Part shown: positions 36,586 through 48,167 of the stretch, piece after piece
Position numbering within the stretch: position 1 is the stretch's first letter
Layout: each line of letters starts with the position of its first letter
DNA from: Ailurus styani
Taxonomy: Eukaryota > Chordata > Mammalia > Carnivora > Ailuridae
Assembly (NCBI GenBank): GCA_002007465.1
Contig: LNAC01000018.1
Coordinates: 1,871,374 to 1,935,373 of the forward strand
Reading direction: 5' to 3'
DNA: 64,000 nt
The notes under the pieces: model-generated
The model's database searches: none
Seen by the model: the letters and a program-made list of their open reading frames with translations, nothing else
What the model was told of the DNA's origin: nothing
Program-made: the position numbers and the translations under genes

Positions 36586-36870
36586 TACATTTCCCAGAAT
36601 CCCCCCCACCTGGAGGTTGGAGTTCGCCTGAAAGGAATTCGGGGGAAATTTGGAAGGTAGACGCGAAAGCGACTGTGCTGTTCTCCAGAGGTGGTGACAG
36701 CCGGATGCCGAGTGGATGTGAGAGTCGCCCAGGCTGCCCGGCAGGCTCTCCGGAGCCCCCGCTTCAGGCTGAGACCGCCAGTGTCCACTTGTGCTTTCGC
36801 AGCGGCTGCCCCAGCTCCGCTCCCTCCCAGCTCGTCCAACATCCGTGTAAGCCCCGACTGCTGTAATAGA
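36420..36870. promoter_or_regulatory. Candidate promoter/first exon of an unannotated transcript
   Basis: A small CpG-rich block sits in otherwise AT-rich intergenic DNA. It contains a palindromic ATTGGCCAAT (two overlapping CCAAT boxes) at 36503-36512 and a ZNF143/SBF-type motif at 36584-36600. A possible + strand donor, CGT|GTAAGC, lies at 36847. Short frames are open on both strands, including one with an ATG at 36567, but none resembles a known protein. Human SPESP1/NOX5 face ANP32A from this side, yet I see none of their coding sequence. A long non-coding RNA or an alternative first exon is the likeliest product. Direction is undecided, though the donor favours +. Confidence 0.5.
36584..36600 (+). 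promoter_or_regulatory. ZNF143/SBF-type promoter motif
   Basis: ACTACATTTCCCAGAAT closely follows the ACTACAATTCCCAGAATGC element bound by ZNF143 at many vertebrate promoters. It begins where the duplicated block ends, so the left copy lacks it. Confidence 0.7.
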
Positions 36871-37094
36871 CCCTAGACCCCGAAGACGTAGAGTGGCTTG
36901 TGTTTTCCTGAAAATACAATGGGGGGTGGGGGGGCGGGGAATGTGATGTGTCTAGAGACAGTGTTTTTGCACCTATGGGAGATTTCTGTTTTGGAGGCAA
37001 ACTGGAGTCAGCCTTGCTAGTCTTAATTTATCATGAGCATTAAACAACAACAAAAGCATTAAAAAAGTGTCGTTAAAAACTCATTGTAAGCTCC
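36871..37094. other. Downstream flank of the candidate promoter
   Basis: Contains a G-rich run (36919-36941) with four or more G tracts; no repeat recognised. Confidence 0.4.
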
Positions 37095-37440
37095 ATTTAA
37101 TGCTAGAATAATAATCCATCAAACAGATATCCTATGATTTAACGAACCAGTCCCATAATGTTGGCATTTAGGCTATTGTTTAAAATTGTTTTGGCAATTT
37201 TGAATAATCCTGAAAAGAGCGACTCTTATGATTATTTTCTTTAGATAGATTCCGAAGAGTGATTATTTCTGGTTCAAAGAATATAAACATATTAAATATT
37301 AAGAATACACACTGCTAGATTGGTTTCCAGAAATGTAGCAATTTACATTCCTACAAGTACTGACGGAGAATTTGTCTTGCCTGTCAGGACAGCCTGTGAC
37401 TGCCGTCAAATTCTCGAATGTAACAGTAATGTTTGCTAAT
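37095..37440 (-). mobile_element. Old L1M fragment
   Basis: Antisense ORF2 end: TAATAATCCATCAAACAGATATCC...TTGGCATTTAGGCTATTG...AGCAATTTACATTCCTACAAGTA, a diverged form of the L1 'GTTTCCA...CAATTTACATTCCCACCAGCAGT' region. Confidence 0.6.
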
Positions 37441-37497
37441 TTGCTAGGTAAAATTTCAGGTTTGATTTTTATTCACTTGTTGATGAGCCAAGTGGTG

Positions 37498-37745
37498 TTC
37501 TCTCTCCCTCTCTCTCTTCCTTCCCTGCCTAGCTTCCCTCTCTCTCTCTCTTCCTTCCCTGCCTAGCTTCCTTCCTAGCTTCCGCCCCTTCCCTCCCACC
37601 CACTCCGTTTCCCCTCCCCTCCCTTCTCCCTTTCCCTCCTTTCTCTTCCTCTTCCCTCCCTTCTCCTCTCCTCTCTTCTTTCCTTTCTCTCTTTTTTCTT
37701 TCTTTCTCTCCCTCCTTCTTGCCTTCTATTCTTCCCTCCTTTCTA
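37498..37745. repeat. Polypyrimidine tract with a tandem duplication
   Basis: About 245 bases almost free of purines on the + strand. CTCTCTCTCTTCCTTCCCTG followed by CCTAGCTTCC occurs twice in tandem (about 37509-37570). Long mirror-like pyrimidine runs can adopt triplex (H-DNA) forms. Confidence 0.93.
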
Positions 37746-38277
37746 GAATTCACATGCTTTGTCTATAAATCTGTCAAATACTATGTTTTTATAAATTCCC
37801 CCAACTTCCTGTTGCACTTAGTTTTGTTTGCCTATAGTTTTATTATATATCTTAAAAGTTTTTATGTAGCAAAAATCTTTTCCTTTAGAATTCCTAACAT
37901 TGCTCTCAATATTAAATAGTTTATTTGCTATTTGGAAATACCGTCTATTTTCTGTTACTTATGGCTTGATTTAAAAATTGTGGCTTGATTTCATACATTA
38001 CCTCTTTGACTTGCCTGAACTTTTGGGGGTGGGTATATATTAAAAAAAGATCTAACTTAACTTTCCCCTGAAGCAACTAGTTGCTTGAGCACCCTTTGGA
38101 CAAACCCTACCTTTATGTAATTATATTTTTAGATTATAAATGTGGCTCTTAAAAAACTGAAGAAAGTTCAAACACCTCAGAAATACATAGTGGAAAATGA
38201 AAGCATCCCAACCCTTAAAGGTAACCACTGCTGATGATTTAGTGAATTTTTAAAAATTTAGTTTTTTAATTTTATTT
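37746..38277. other. AT-rich, no gene seen
   Basis: Possibly old LINE-derived; nothing nameable. Confidence 0.35.
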
Positions 38278-38508
38278 CTTTTTTAAAGATTTATTTATTA
38301 TTTGAGAGAGAGAGAACATTTATGTGCTTGCACATCCAAGCATGACAGAGAGGGTTAGACAGAAAGGGAGAGAGAGAATCTCAAGCAGATTCCTCACTGA
38401 GTGCTAAGCTTGGAGCCCCATGCTGGGCTGGATCCCAGGACCCTGGGACCATGACCTGAGCTGGAATCAAGAGTCTGGCACTTAACCGACTGAGCCACCC
38501 AGGCACCC
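38278..38508 (-). mobile_element. CAN-SINE
   Basis: Antisense copy ending CTGAGCCACCCAGGCACCC. Confidence 0.94.
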
Positions 38509-39165
38509 ATAAAATTGAGGTATAGTTTACAAAAATAATATGCATAGGTTTTAAATGTAGTTTGATGAGTTTTGACAAATACAGATGCCTGTATAACCAT
38601 CAGCCAATCAAGCTACAAAACATTTCTGCACCCAGAAAGTTCTCTATTGCCCCTTTCCATTCAATCCCCATTTCACACTATTCCCGAAACAACTATTCCA
38701 ATTTCAATCTCTTTGGTCTTGTTTTGACTGTTCTTACACTACATATAAATGGAATCATAACTACAAACTCATTTATGTCTGTCTTCTTTCACTCAACATA
38801 AGTCTTTTGGAGTCATCTATATTGTTCTGTGTATTAGCACTTCTGTTTATTGCTGAGTAGTTTTCCAATGCACGAATAAATCACAGTTTATCCATTAAAA
38901 CTTATTGTTGGACATAGGAGTTCTTTCCAGTTTGAGTCTATGTCAAAAAAATCTGCTAAGAACATTCTAGTATGAGACGTTTTGTCAGCATTTCTGGAGT
39001 GGAATTACTGGGGCATAGGTTAGGTGTAACTTTAATTTTATAAGAAAGGGACATATGGTTTTTTAAAGTGGTTGTACCATTTAACCATCCACCAGTAGTG
39101 TGGAACAGCTGTTTTACATTCTTTCCAAAACTTTATATTATCTTTTGTGTGTAATCGTATTTTTA
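38509..39165 (-). mobile_element. L1M fragment
   Basis: Antisense AAAATTGAGGTATAGTTTACAAAAATAATATG, ATAAATGGAATCATAACTACA and GGAGTGGAATTACTGGGGCATAGG. Confidence 0.75.
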
Positions 39166-39518
39166 ATATACTTTGTTAAAGTTTTAGCACAGTCACACAA
39201 GTTGCAAGTAAATACAAAGAGCATTTTCCTTCACCATTTTAGAATAAGTTGCCAACCTGATGCTCCATCCCCCCTAGTTCTTGAGTGTGTATTTTATACA
39301 GTCAAGGACCTTCTACATAATGATCAAAATTGGGAAGTTAATCTTAGTGCATGACAAACATCTAATCCTCAGACACTATTCACTATTCAATTTAACAATT
39401 GTCCTAATAATGTTCTTTCTAGTAAGAGGATCCTGTTCAAAAAGTTTATGTCGTATTTAGTTGTCAAATTTCTTTAGTCTCCATCAAACTGGACCTTTCC
39501 TCGGGTTGCCTTTTTTAT

Positions 39519-39534
39519 TTTAATTTTTTAAATC

Positions 39535-39569
<35 letters not shown>

Positions 39570-39764
39570 CGTATTTATTATTTCTAGAGAGAAAGTGTGA
39601 ACAGGAAGGGACAGAGGGAGAAGGAGAGAGAGAATCCTAAGCAGTCTCCAGGCTGAGTGCAGAGCCCAACGTGGGGCTTGAGCTCATGACCCTAAGATCA
39701 TGACCCGAGTCAAAACCAAGACTCGGAAGCTTAATGGACTGAGCCAGCCAGGTGCCCCAACAGG
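39519..39764 (-). mobile_element. CAN-SINE inside L1M
   Basis: GGTTGCCTTTTTTA on both sides (39504-39517 and 39765-39778) is the target duplication. The tail complement has expanded to (ATTT)n, about 8 units. Confidence 0.96.
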
Positions 39765-40479
39765 TTGCCTTTTTTAAAGTTGCCAAGCCAATTATACTGT
39801 AGAACGGCCTCAAAATTTGGGACTGTTTGATGTTTCTTCATAGTTGTATCCATGTGACACATGTTTGGCAAGATTATCGTAGCAGGTACATGACTTTAAT
39901 TTGTCCTCTTATTGATTATATTCACTTCCATCATTTGGGGTGGTGTCTGCATGGTTTCTCCAATATAAAGTTACTCTTTTCTCTTTGTAATTAATATTTC
40001 TGTAGAGAAGTACTCTGATACTAGGTAACTAATTGCTTCAAAACTTTTGGAAGTTTGTTCATTTATTAATTTATATCTCCATGGACTAGTGGTTTCCTAT
40101 GTTCTTCAGTGGACAATAATCTATTACTATCACTTATTTTGATACTCAAATTGTACCATATTTGTCCCTATAAGCTGGCTAATCTGTCCTTTTGAAATGT
40201 CCCTCTCATTCTTGGAACAGTTCTCTGCTTTCTGGCACAAGAACATTCACTGTTGCCTTGGAAAATGAGCCACTCTCCAAGGAGACCTAGTTTCTTTTAA
40301 TGGAGGATGGTATTTAGAAACCAATATTTAGGCACTTGGTGTGCTCGTTGTTATTACCATAACAGTGTTCCTAGTGCCCATCTCAGGAGAAAACTAGGGA
40401 ATATGTGCATGGATACACACAAACACGCATGCACACACACACCAAATGCACACAGTTACATCTATGTTTGTTTCTTTCC

Positions 40480-40648
40480 TTTTTTTGAGAGAGAGAAAGT
40501 TGCACACACACAGGGGTAGGGAGTGGGGGGAGGGGCAGAGGGAGAGAAGAGAGAGAGAATCTTAAGCAGGCTCCACAATCCTGGCATTATGACTTGAGCC
40601 AAAAAATCAAGAGTCAGACTCTCAATCACTGAGCCACCCAGGCATTCC
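40480..40648 (-). mobile_element. CAN-SINE inside L1M
   Basis: Antisense copy, TTTTGAGAGAGAGAAAG to CTGAGCCACCCAGGCATTCC; shortened in the middle. Confidence 0.9.
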
Positions 40649-42110
40649 TATTTATCCTTATTTCTATACCTCTTTACATTTACTGAAAACCATAAGTTTA
40701 CACCAATACTTCCAATTCTGACCCAACTCATATGGTTCACTTAATTTTCCCACTTTCCATATTTGTAACTCTTTTCTCTGACATGCGTTACCCTTATTAT
40801 ATTTATTTGATCAATACACTGAATGTATCCAATCTCTCATGTCCACTGCTTCTCCTCCCCAATCTGGTCACCCTCCTCACTATACTTACTCTCTGATACT
40901 CCACTCCAGATCACTCTTCTACCAGGACACCCTCCTCTCCTTGCTCAGGTTCTGAGATCCTGCTTTGGGCCTCCTGTTCAAGCAGATGACTTCCTTAGAC
41001 CATTTAGACTCTGACTCTTTGGGCCACTCTCACATGGACACCTTCTCACTCAGCTCAGGCTCTAACTCCCCACGTTGCACTATCTCCCCTATGGACTCTG
41101 CTCTATTCTGTTCTGACATCTAACACTGGGCTTCCCTCTGTGTGAGCACCTGTCTTACCTTGCTTACCTTACCAATATGCAATATTGGACTGTCCCTAAA
41201 CATGTTTGCTCCCCTCACTCTGTTAAGAGTTAAGATACACTTTTTAAACCCATTGTGGCTGCTCCTTCCCCCAAATCTCCATCAAGTGGCCCCTACTTGG
41301 CTCTACTCCACGTAATGGTTTTAGGACTGAATCATTTGGGAAGCAAGAGGAAGGAGGAAGGGGTATGAACCTATTGTCATTCCTTTAAATTTTAGTTATT
41401 CTAAAGGGTATGACATAGTGTCTCATTATGTTTTTAGAGTGCATATCTTTGATGAATAATGATGTAGAGCTGCTTTTATGTGCTAATTGGCCATTCGTAC
41501 ATCTTTTCTCAAGTGTCTACTTAAGGTTTTTTTTCCCCCCTCTGCCTTATTGATTTGTAAGAATTCTTCATATATTCTGGATTCAAGTTCTTTTTAAATG
41601 TATATATTGAGAATGTATTTAACCACTCTGTAGCTTGCCTTTTTATTATTTTACTGGTGAAACTTTTATTTTTTATGAAGTCCAACTTATGAGTTTTAAT
41701 TTTATGGCTAGTGTTTTTCTGTTCCATCTGAAATATCTGCCTACTCCAAATTCATGAAGATCTTCTTCTGTGTTTTCTTTTAAAAGCTTTAAAGTTTAGA
41801 CTTTATGGCGAGGTCTCTAATCCATTGCAAATTAATTTTTGTTTACGCTGTGAGACCAAGGCCAAGGTTATTTTATTCTTTGCAGATATCCAGTTGTACC
41901 AATACTTTTTGTTAAAAAAGGGTTTTCATTTTCTGATGAATGACCTTGGATCTTTTGTCAAAAATGAATTATTGTATTCATGTGGATTTGCTTCTGTATT
42001 CTCTGTACTGTTACATTGATCTGTAGTCTACTAATACACCAATATACTCATTGTACTTGGTTATTGTACCATTATAATCAGGTAGTGTAAGTCCTCTGTA
42101 AGTTCTCCAC

Positions 42111-42342
42111 TTTTTTTTTTTTTAAGATTTTATTTATTTATTTGACAGAGAGAGAGAGAGAGCACAAGCAGGTGGAGTGGCAGGCAGACGGAGAGGGAGA
42201 AGCAGGCTTCCCACCAGGCAGGGAGCCCAATGTGGGGCTCGATCCCAGAAACCTGGGATCATGATCCGAGCCAAAGGCAGGTCATGACTTAATGACTGAG
42301 CTTAATGACTTAAGCTTAATGACTGAGTCACCCAGGCGCCTC
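42111..42342 (-). mobile_element. CAN-SINE with a triplicated segment
   Basis: Antisense copy. Near the tRNA-derived head, CTTAATGACT occurs three times (42286-42334), a small tandem amplification. Confidence 0.92.
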
Positions 42343-42985
42343 CAGTGTACATACCTAATTAAGTAAAAAATATTTTATTGCTAAAAAATGCTAACCATCA
42401 TCTGAGCTTTCAGCAAGTCATCTTCCTTTTGCTGGCGGAGGGTCTTGTTTGCTGTTTGATGGCTGCTGACAGATCCAGGTGGTGATTGCTGAAGCTCGGG
42501 GTGGCTGCGGCAGTTTCTTAGAATAAGACAACAATGAAGTTTGCTGCGTGGACGGACTCTTCCTTTCATGAACTATCTCTCTGTCGCACGCAATGCTGCT
42601 TGATAGCATTTCCCCACAGCCCTTCAAAACTGGAGTCAGTCCTCTTTAGACCCTGCTGCTACTCTGCCAACTAACGTTTTGTCCTATTCTAGATCCTTTG
42701 TTATCATTTTAACAATCTGCACAGCATCTTCACCAGGGTAGATTCCATCTCAGGAAATCACTTTCTTTGCTCATCCATGATGACTTGATAAAACTGTTCA
42801 AGTTTTAGCATGACATCGTAGCAGTTGGGTCCCATCTGCAGGCTCCACTTCTAATTCCAGCTCCCTTGCTGTTTCCACCACCTCTGCTGTTACTTCCTCC
42901 ACTCCAATCTTGAACTCTTCAAAGTCATCCATGTGGACTGGAATCTACTTCTTCCAAACTCCTGTTAACGTTGGCATTCCATGGT
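42343..42985 (-). mobile_element. Tigger1 DNA-transposon fragment (transposase 3' side)
   Basis: Starts with the subterminal block GTACATACCTAATTAAG...AAAAAATGCTAACCATCATCTGAGC, shared with the Tigger1 at 13687-14368. It then runs into the reverse of the transposase 3' region: GAATAAGACAACAATGAAGTTTGC, CACAGCATCTTCACCAGGGTAGATTCC, CAAAGTCATCCATGTGGACTGGAATC. Frames are broken and the rest of the element is absent. Confidence 0.85.
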
Positions 42986-43876
42986 CCTCAGTCCCAGGAT
43001 GTGACCTTCTGGGGTCTCTGTTCATGCCTCTGTACCTATGGATGTTTATACGTTCTCCATTAGGCTAGGCCTAACCTCTCATGTCTTCCATGATCGTGGA
43101 ACCTCTGAAATCTGGTCTGCTCTCAGCTTCCCAGAAACTTCCCTATGGGATCTCCTGGAGTCTTGCCTTGCTCATGCACCAAGTACCCAAGGGAAGTTTT
43201 CATGCAATTTTGGAGGGTTCCTTCTCTGCAGCTGCCTCCTCTTAAGGCACCTTGCCCTGCAGACCCAGCTGTGTTCGCAGGTGTCTGCTCTGAGTTCTGT
43301 CTCCTCTACCCATAGACGTGGCTGCCCTCTGCTTGGACTCCATAGCCCTGCGATGAATGCAAGACTGACCTCATGTGCTTTCCTTTTCTGCAGGGAAAGA
43401 AGCCTGCCTTGGTTTCTGTTCATTGCCTGCAATTGTTGTCTGTTCAAATGCCTGTATTTGCCTAGCTTTTATTGTTGTTTACAGCAGGAAGGTGAGTCCA
43501 ATGTCAGGCACCCAATCTTAACTAGAGCTGGAAGTCAAGAGGTTCATCTTATTAAAAGGAATTAATTTAGAGAACCATTTGTTTTTCTCATCTCTAGCTG
43601 TAGTGCAAGGCTAAACTTAAAGAGCCTCTTACCAAATACTCTTGGTCAAATTCAAATCCCAAATTGAAAGCCCTATATTTTTATAGGATTCGTCCTTTCT
43701 TTTCACACCTTCCATAAAAGAGTGTAGAGCTTAATAAAATATATTCATCCCAATCTTTGCTAAATTTCCTATTCATATAATCAGAGGAAACCTAAAACAT
43801 TTACATATTGATTTTTATAGACTATTAGAGGCAAAAGTTAGATTTCTTTGGTCAAAGATAGAACATGGAAGTACAT
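42986..43876. other. Unassigned; 175-aa open frame not accepted as a gene
   Basis: The longest frame (43038-43565, +) starts with ATG but has no domain I recognise, is Cys/Ser/Leu-rich, and shows no promoter or splice context. An opposing 91-aa frame overlaps it. Confidence 0.35.
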
Positions 43877-44066
43877 GGGATGCCTGGGTGGCTCAGTTGG
43901 TTAAGCAACTGCCTTCGGCCCAGGTCATGATCCTGGAGTCCCCGGTTTGAGTCCCACATTGGGCTCCCAGCTCCACGGGGAGTCTGCTTCTCCCTCTGAT
44001 CTTCTCCTCTCTCATGCTCTCTCTCACTCTCTCAAATAAATAAATAAAATCTTTAAAAAAAAAAAA
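43877..44066 (+). mobile_element. CAN-SINE
   Basis: Target duplication AGAACATGGAAGTACA at about 43860-43875 and 44067-44082. Confidence 0.96.
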
Positions 44067-44152
44067 AGAACATGGAAGTACAAGTGCTCAGATTTCCTTC
44101 AGTTGTTAAAGGAGAATGAAATAGATGAGCTTTGTCATCCCATTCCTTCTTT

Positions 44153-44352
44153 TTATTTCTTAAAAAGATTTATTTATTTTAGAGATAGAGAGCACATGAG
44201 AGGGGGAGGGACAGACAGAGAGGGAGAGAGAATGTTAAGCAGACTCCCCGCTGAATGTAGGAGTTGGGGCTTGATCCCAGGACCCCGAGATCATTACCTG
44301 ACCCGAAATCAAGAGTCTCGCACTTAACCGACTAAGCCATCCAGGTGACCCT
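44153..44352 (-). mobile_element. CAN-SINE
   Basis: Antisense copy; CATTCCTTCTTT on both sides (44141 and 44354) is the target duplication. Confidence 0.94.
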
Positions 44353-44382
44353 CATTCCTTCTTTAAAAAAAATCTAAAAAAT

Positions 44383-44525
44383 AGGGGTGCTCAAAAAGGG
44401 GGGGCACTCAGCAGGGAGTCTGCTTGAAGATTCCCTCCCTCTACCCCTGCCCCCCCAGCTCATACTTGTCTGCACATGTTCTCTCTCTCTAAAATAAATA
44501 AATCTTTTTAAAAAAATCTAAAAAT
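44383..44525 (+). mobile_element. Internally deleted CAN-SINE
   Basis: A short GGGGTGCTC start is followed directly by the 3' half (CTCAGCAGGGAGTCTGCTTG, pyrimidine tract, AAATAAATAAATC tail). The central tRNA-derived part is missing. Confidence 0.8.
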
Positions 44526-44683
44526 AAAATAAAAAATCTAAAAATTTTTCCAGCTGTATTGAGATATAATTAACATATAACATTGTATTTGATTTAGTCA
44601 CATGATGATTTGATATATGTACATATTGCCAAATAACTACCACAGTAAGTTTAGTTAGCATCGGTCACCACCAATAGTTATAA

Positions 44684-44685
<2 letters not shown>

Positions 44686-44725
<40 letters not shown>
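44686..44725. repeat. (GT)n microsatellite
   Basis: About 20 GT units in the L1 3' UTR. Confidence 0.96.
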
Positions 44726-44728
<3 letters not shown>

Positions 44729-45513
44729 AGAACTTTCAAGATCGACTCTTTTAGCAACTTTTAAATATAGGGTACAGCAGTAACTATAGTTGTCATGGTG
44801 TATGTTAACTTATTTATCTTATAACTGGAAGTTTGTACCATATGACCTTCACACATTTTGTCCAGCCCCCTACCCCCCACCTCTGACAAACTCAGTACCT
44901 ATGAGTTTGATTTTTTAAGATTCCACATATGAGATCATACAATATTTCTTTCTCTGTCTGACTTATTGCATTTAGCACAAGTTAGCATATACTCAAGTTC
45001 TTCCCATGTTGTTGCAAATGGTAGAATTTCCTACTTTTTTTATGATTGAGCCATAGATAGATAAACAGATAGATCGATCTCACATTTTTCTCTATCCATT
45101 CATCCACTGACATATACTTAGGTTGTTTCCAAGTCTTGACTCTCCTAAATAATGCTGCAATGAACTTGGGGGTATAGGTATCTTTTCCAGATAGTGATTT
45201 CATTTTGTTCAGATATATGCCAGAAGTGGAAAGTCTCCTTTTTAAAATTTTGTGAGGAAACTCCATATTGTTTGTCATAGTGGCTGCACCAATTTACATT
45301 TCCAGCAGTGCACAAGGGTTCCCTTTCCTCCAGATCCTCACCAACGCTTGTTATCTCTTGTCTTTTTGATGGTGGCCATTCTAACAGGTGTGAGGTGATA
45401 TTTCCCTGTCATTTTGATTTGCATTTGTGATGTTGAGTACCTTTTCATGTATTGGGCTTTTGTATGTCCTCTTCTGAAAATGTCTATTCAGATCCCCTGT
45501 TTTGTTTGTTTTT

Positions 45514-45621
45514 GTCTTGAAGATTTTATTTTTAAGTAATCTCTATACTCAACGTGAGGCTTGAACCTCCAACCCTGAGGTCAAGAGTCATACTCTACCA
45601 ACTGAGCCAGTGAGGCATCCC
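45514..45621 (-). mobile_element. Short old CAN-SINE inside L1M
   Basis: GAAGATTTTATTTTTAAGTAATCTC to ACTGAGCCAGTGAGGCATCCC. Confidence 0.9.
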
Positions 45622-45905
45622 ATTCTGCCCATTTTTCCCTTGGATTGTTTGTTATTGAGTTCTATGTGTTCTTTATATATTTTGGATATTATCCCCTTCT
45701 CAGATATATGATTTACAAATATTTTCTCCCGTTTTGTAAGTGCCTTTTCATTTTGATGATGGTTTCCTTTGCTACATAGAAGCTTTTTAGTTTGATGTAG
45801 TCCCACTTGTTTATTTTCGCTATTGTTGTCTTTGCTTTTGGTGTCAAATCCAAAAAATCATTGCTAAGACCAATGTCAAGGAGTTAATGTCCTGTGTTTT
45901 CTTCT

Positions 45906-47017
45906 AGGAGTTTTATCTTTCAGGTCTTTGAGCTTTATCGTCTCATTCCTTCTTCCTTTTTGATGAATGCAAAACCCAAAGGAACAAAAGTTGTGTACCC
46001 TCTCTAAAATTGGCAGAGACACAAAATTAGAGTTAGTGAGCTCTGTAATTCCCATCTTTCTTACAAATTGCCTGTAAGACAATTCAATCCTGGGTAGGAA
46101 CCTAAAATAAAAGACAAGACAATTCCGGGGTTGAAGTCTAAAATAAAATTTTTATAGTAGGAAAGCTTCTGTGTTATGGTCATAGAAACAAGGATTTATT
46201 TTTGTTTCTCTCATGTTGGAAAGAACAAAGAAGTTACTTAGCAATCCCTGTTTCCCCAATACCCTATTGCTATTTACTTGACACTGAAGATTAAAGTTAC
46301 TTAAATGTGTCAAAGGGACTTTTCAAAATAGGGTGCCCACTATGTTCAAAACATTTAATTAGTCATTAAATATATATTGACTATTCAATGTTCAAATAAG
46401 GCAGTGGTAACAAAAACATGTTATCTTCAAGGATTTATTGTGGGAGGGGTAAAGAAAACAGCACCTGGAAACACTGGCCCCTGTTGCTCTTTATAGTGTT
46501 ATCGAAGTTCAAGGAGAGGAAAGATCTTGTTTGTTTGGGTGGATCATAAAATGTTTCATGAAAGCAGTGGCGTCAAATTTGGTTTTAAATTTTGGGTAGA
46601 ATTTTGACTGGTGGGGGAAAAAAAGAAAAGAACATGTAAACTGGGAGAAACATATCGTCAAAGATAGAAAAGAAGGGAAGAGCGGAAGGTCCAATTTCTG
46701 GAAGTTAGAGATAGCAATGGGAAGGTAGTGTGGGGTCTGCTTGCTGGGAGTTTAAATGCCGGGCTGGGGGGTGTAGGCCACCAGGAACTGGGAGGCTGTT
46801 ATCGGCCATAGGAGCACTGTGACTGGAACTCAGAAACATTCACCTGTCCACAAGAGGATATCAGGACATCTAGGCAAGTGCTGGTTCACAGAAGAGTTTC
46901 CAGCTATTTAAGTAGAAAGTCTTGGACACTGTAGTGAGTTTGCATAAAATTAAAATAAGTAATGTAAATGACACCCCTATATTCTGAATATGAGTCCTCC
47001 CTATATTACCATTTTTT
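45906..47017. other. No gene seen
   Basis: Ordinary DNA; 60- to 70-aa frames only, none recognisable. Confidence 0.4.
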
Positions 47018-47201
47018 AGAAGACTTTTTTTATTTATTTGAGAGAGAGTGAGTGAGCATGAGCAGGGAGAGGGGCAGAGGGAGAAGGACAAGCAGACTCT
47101 CTGCTGAGTGGGGAGCCCAACATGAGGCTTGATCCCAGGACCCTGAGATCATGACATGAGCCAAAGGCAGACGCTTAACTGACTGAGCCACCCAGGCGCC
47201 C
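47018..47201 (-). mobile_element. CAN-SINE
   Basis: Target duplication CTATATTACCATTTTTT / CTACATTACCATTTTTA (47001-47017 and 47202-47218). Confidence 0.96.
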
Positions 47202-47239
47202 CTACATTACCATTTTTAAAATAGTCTATAAGTAAATAA

Positions 47240-47345
47240 ATGATAGATGCCCATGTTCACTGCATCATTATTTACATTAGCCAAGACATGGAAACAACTT
47301 AAGTATCCATCAATGGTGAATGGATAAAGAAAATGTGATATAGAT
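47240..47345 (+). mobile_element. L1 ORF2-end fragment
   Basis: CCCATGTTCACTGCATCATTATTTACATTAGCC and AACAACTTAAGTATCCATCAATGG match the L1 ORF2/3' junction region. It passes into the GATA tract. Confidence 0.75.

Positions 47346-47393
<48 letters not shown>
47346..47393. repeat. (GATA)n microsatellite
   Basis: About 12 GATA units where the L1 would normally have a TA-rich stretch. Confidence 0.96.
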
Positions 47394-47395
<2 letters not shown>

Positions 47396-48167
47396 CTGGC
47401 AAAAGTAAAAGCTGGTGATCCTATGTTGGTCCTTAAAACAATTTTTTTTTTTTTGAAATGTTATTGGTGAAAAAAGCCCAGAAGCCTGAGAACTACTGTC
47501 ACCTTGGGTCAATGTGGACATGAGGGAGATTGGAGCACTCTCAGAGCAGAGAAAGTGGGCTGAAGGAGCAACGATATTTGGGAAATAAAACTTAGAAGCT
47601 GAGGCAACTGTTTGGCTATGTGAATCAACAGAGGACAATTCCAAGGGTGCCACTGATAAAAACAAGAGAGCGAGGAGCACGATGGTATTTTGTGGAGGCA
47701 AAGCAGGCAGAGGCTGACAGGGAAGATTAGTTTGGGGAATGTTGTGTGGATGTTCCTGAGGAGAGCTGTTTGGAATTGTCTCGTGGTCAATGGGAATGTC
47801 AGTCTGGAGCTCGAGAGGGAGGCTCATTTATTGATGAGACGATAGACATTTATTTCACACCTACTATGAACCAAGCACTAAATGTGGGGGAAAGAGATAT
47901 ATTTGCATGTCATTTATATAGACTCTCTTACAATTATCTTTTCTTCATTAAGTCCTTGTAACTTAATATAATTCCTTTATGTCTGTTTTATGGTGCTTCT
48001 GAGAACTTATAATTCAAAGATATACTGCAAATAGAATAATATATATTTGAAATTTACAATTCATCTATCTACAAAATCATAAATGGATAGAAAACTAAGA
48101 CTGAAAAAACAACTTTATTAGTGTATGAGTTGCCATAGGCTGAGGTAGTAAATAGATCAAAAAGGTT
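47394..48167. other. No gene seen
   Basis: The 203-aa - strand frame crossing this stretch and the GATA tract has no recognised domain. An L2/MIR-like piece lies near 47840-47900. Confidence 0.35.

Larger units (their letters stand above)
39180..42110 (-). mobile_element. L1M 3' UTR and ORF2 part
   Basis: Antisense 3'-UTR blocks (39410-41310, including GGGGTGGTGTCTGCATGGTTTCTCC and CACCCTCCTCTCCTTGCTCAGG) are followed by ORF2-derived sequence (41380-42110, including TCTAATCCATTGCAAATTAATTTTTGT and GATATCCAGTTGTACCAATAC). SINEs at 39519-39764 and 40480-40648 split it. Confidence 0.75.
44542..45905 (-). mobile_element. L1M 3' UTR and ORF2 end
   Basis: Antisense blocks from CAGCTGTATTGAGATATAATTAACATA through GATTTGATATATGTACATATTG, CACCAATTTACATTTCCAGCAGTGCACAAGGG and TGTTTGTTATTGAGTTCTATG. 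The - strand frame at 44982-45278 is an ORF2 remnant. A (GT)n tract and a SINE interrupt it. Confidence 0.85.

Noticed and set aside
36567..36866. ATG-started + strand frame in the candidate promoter island
   Set aside because: The ATG lies upstream of the ZNF143 motif, where transcription would not yet have started, and the product is not recognisable.
43038..43565. 175-aa + strand frame
   Set aside because: No known domain, no exon signals and no promoter; adjacent to a Tigger1 remnant. Might deserve a BLASTP, but there is no support from sequence alone.
47216..47827. 203-aa - strand frame
   Set aside because: Runs through a (GATA)n tract and an L1 piece; the YLSI repeats come from the microsatellite.
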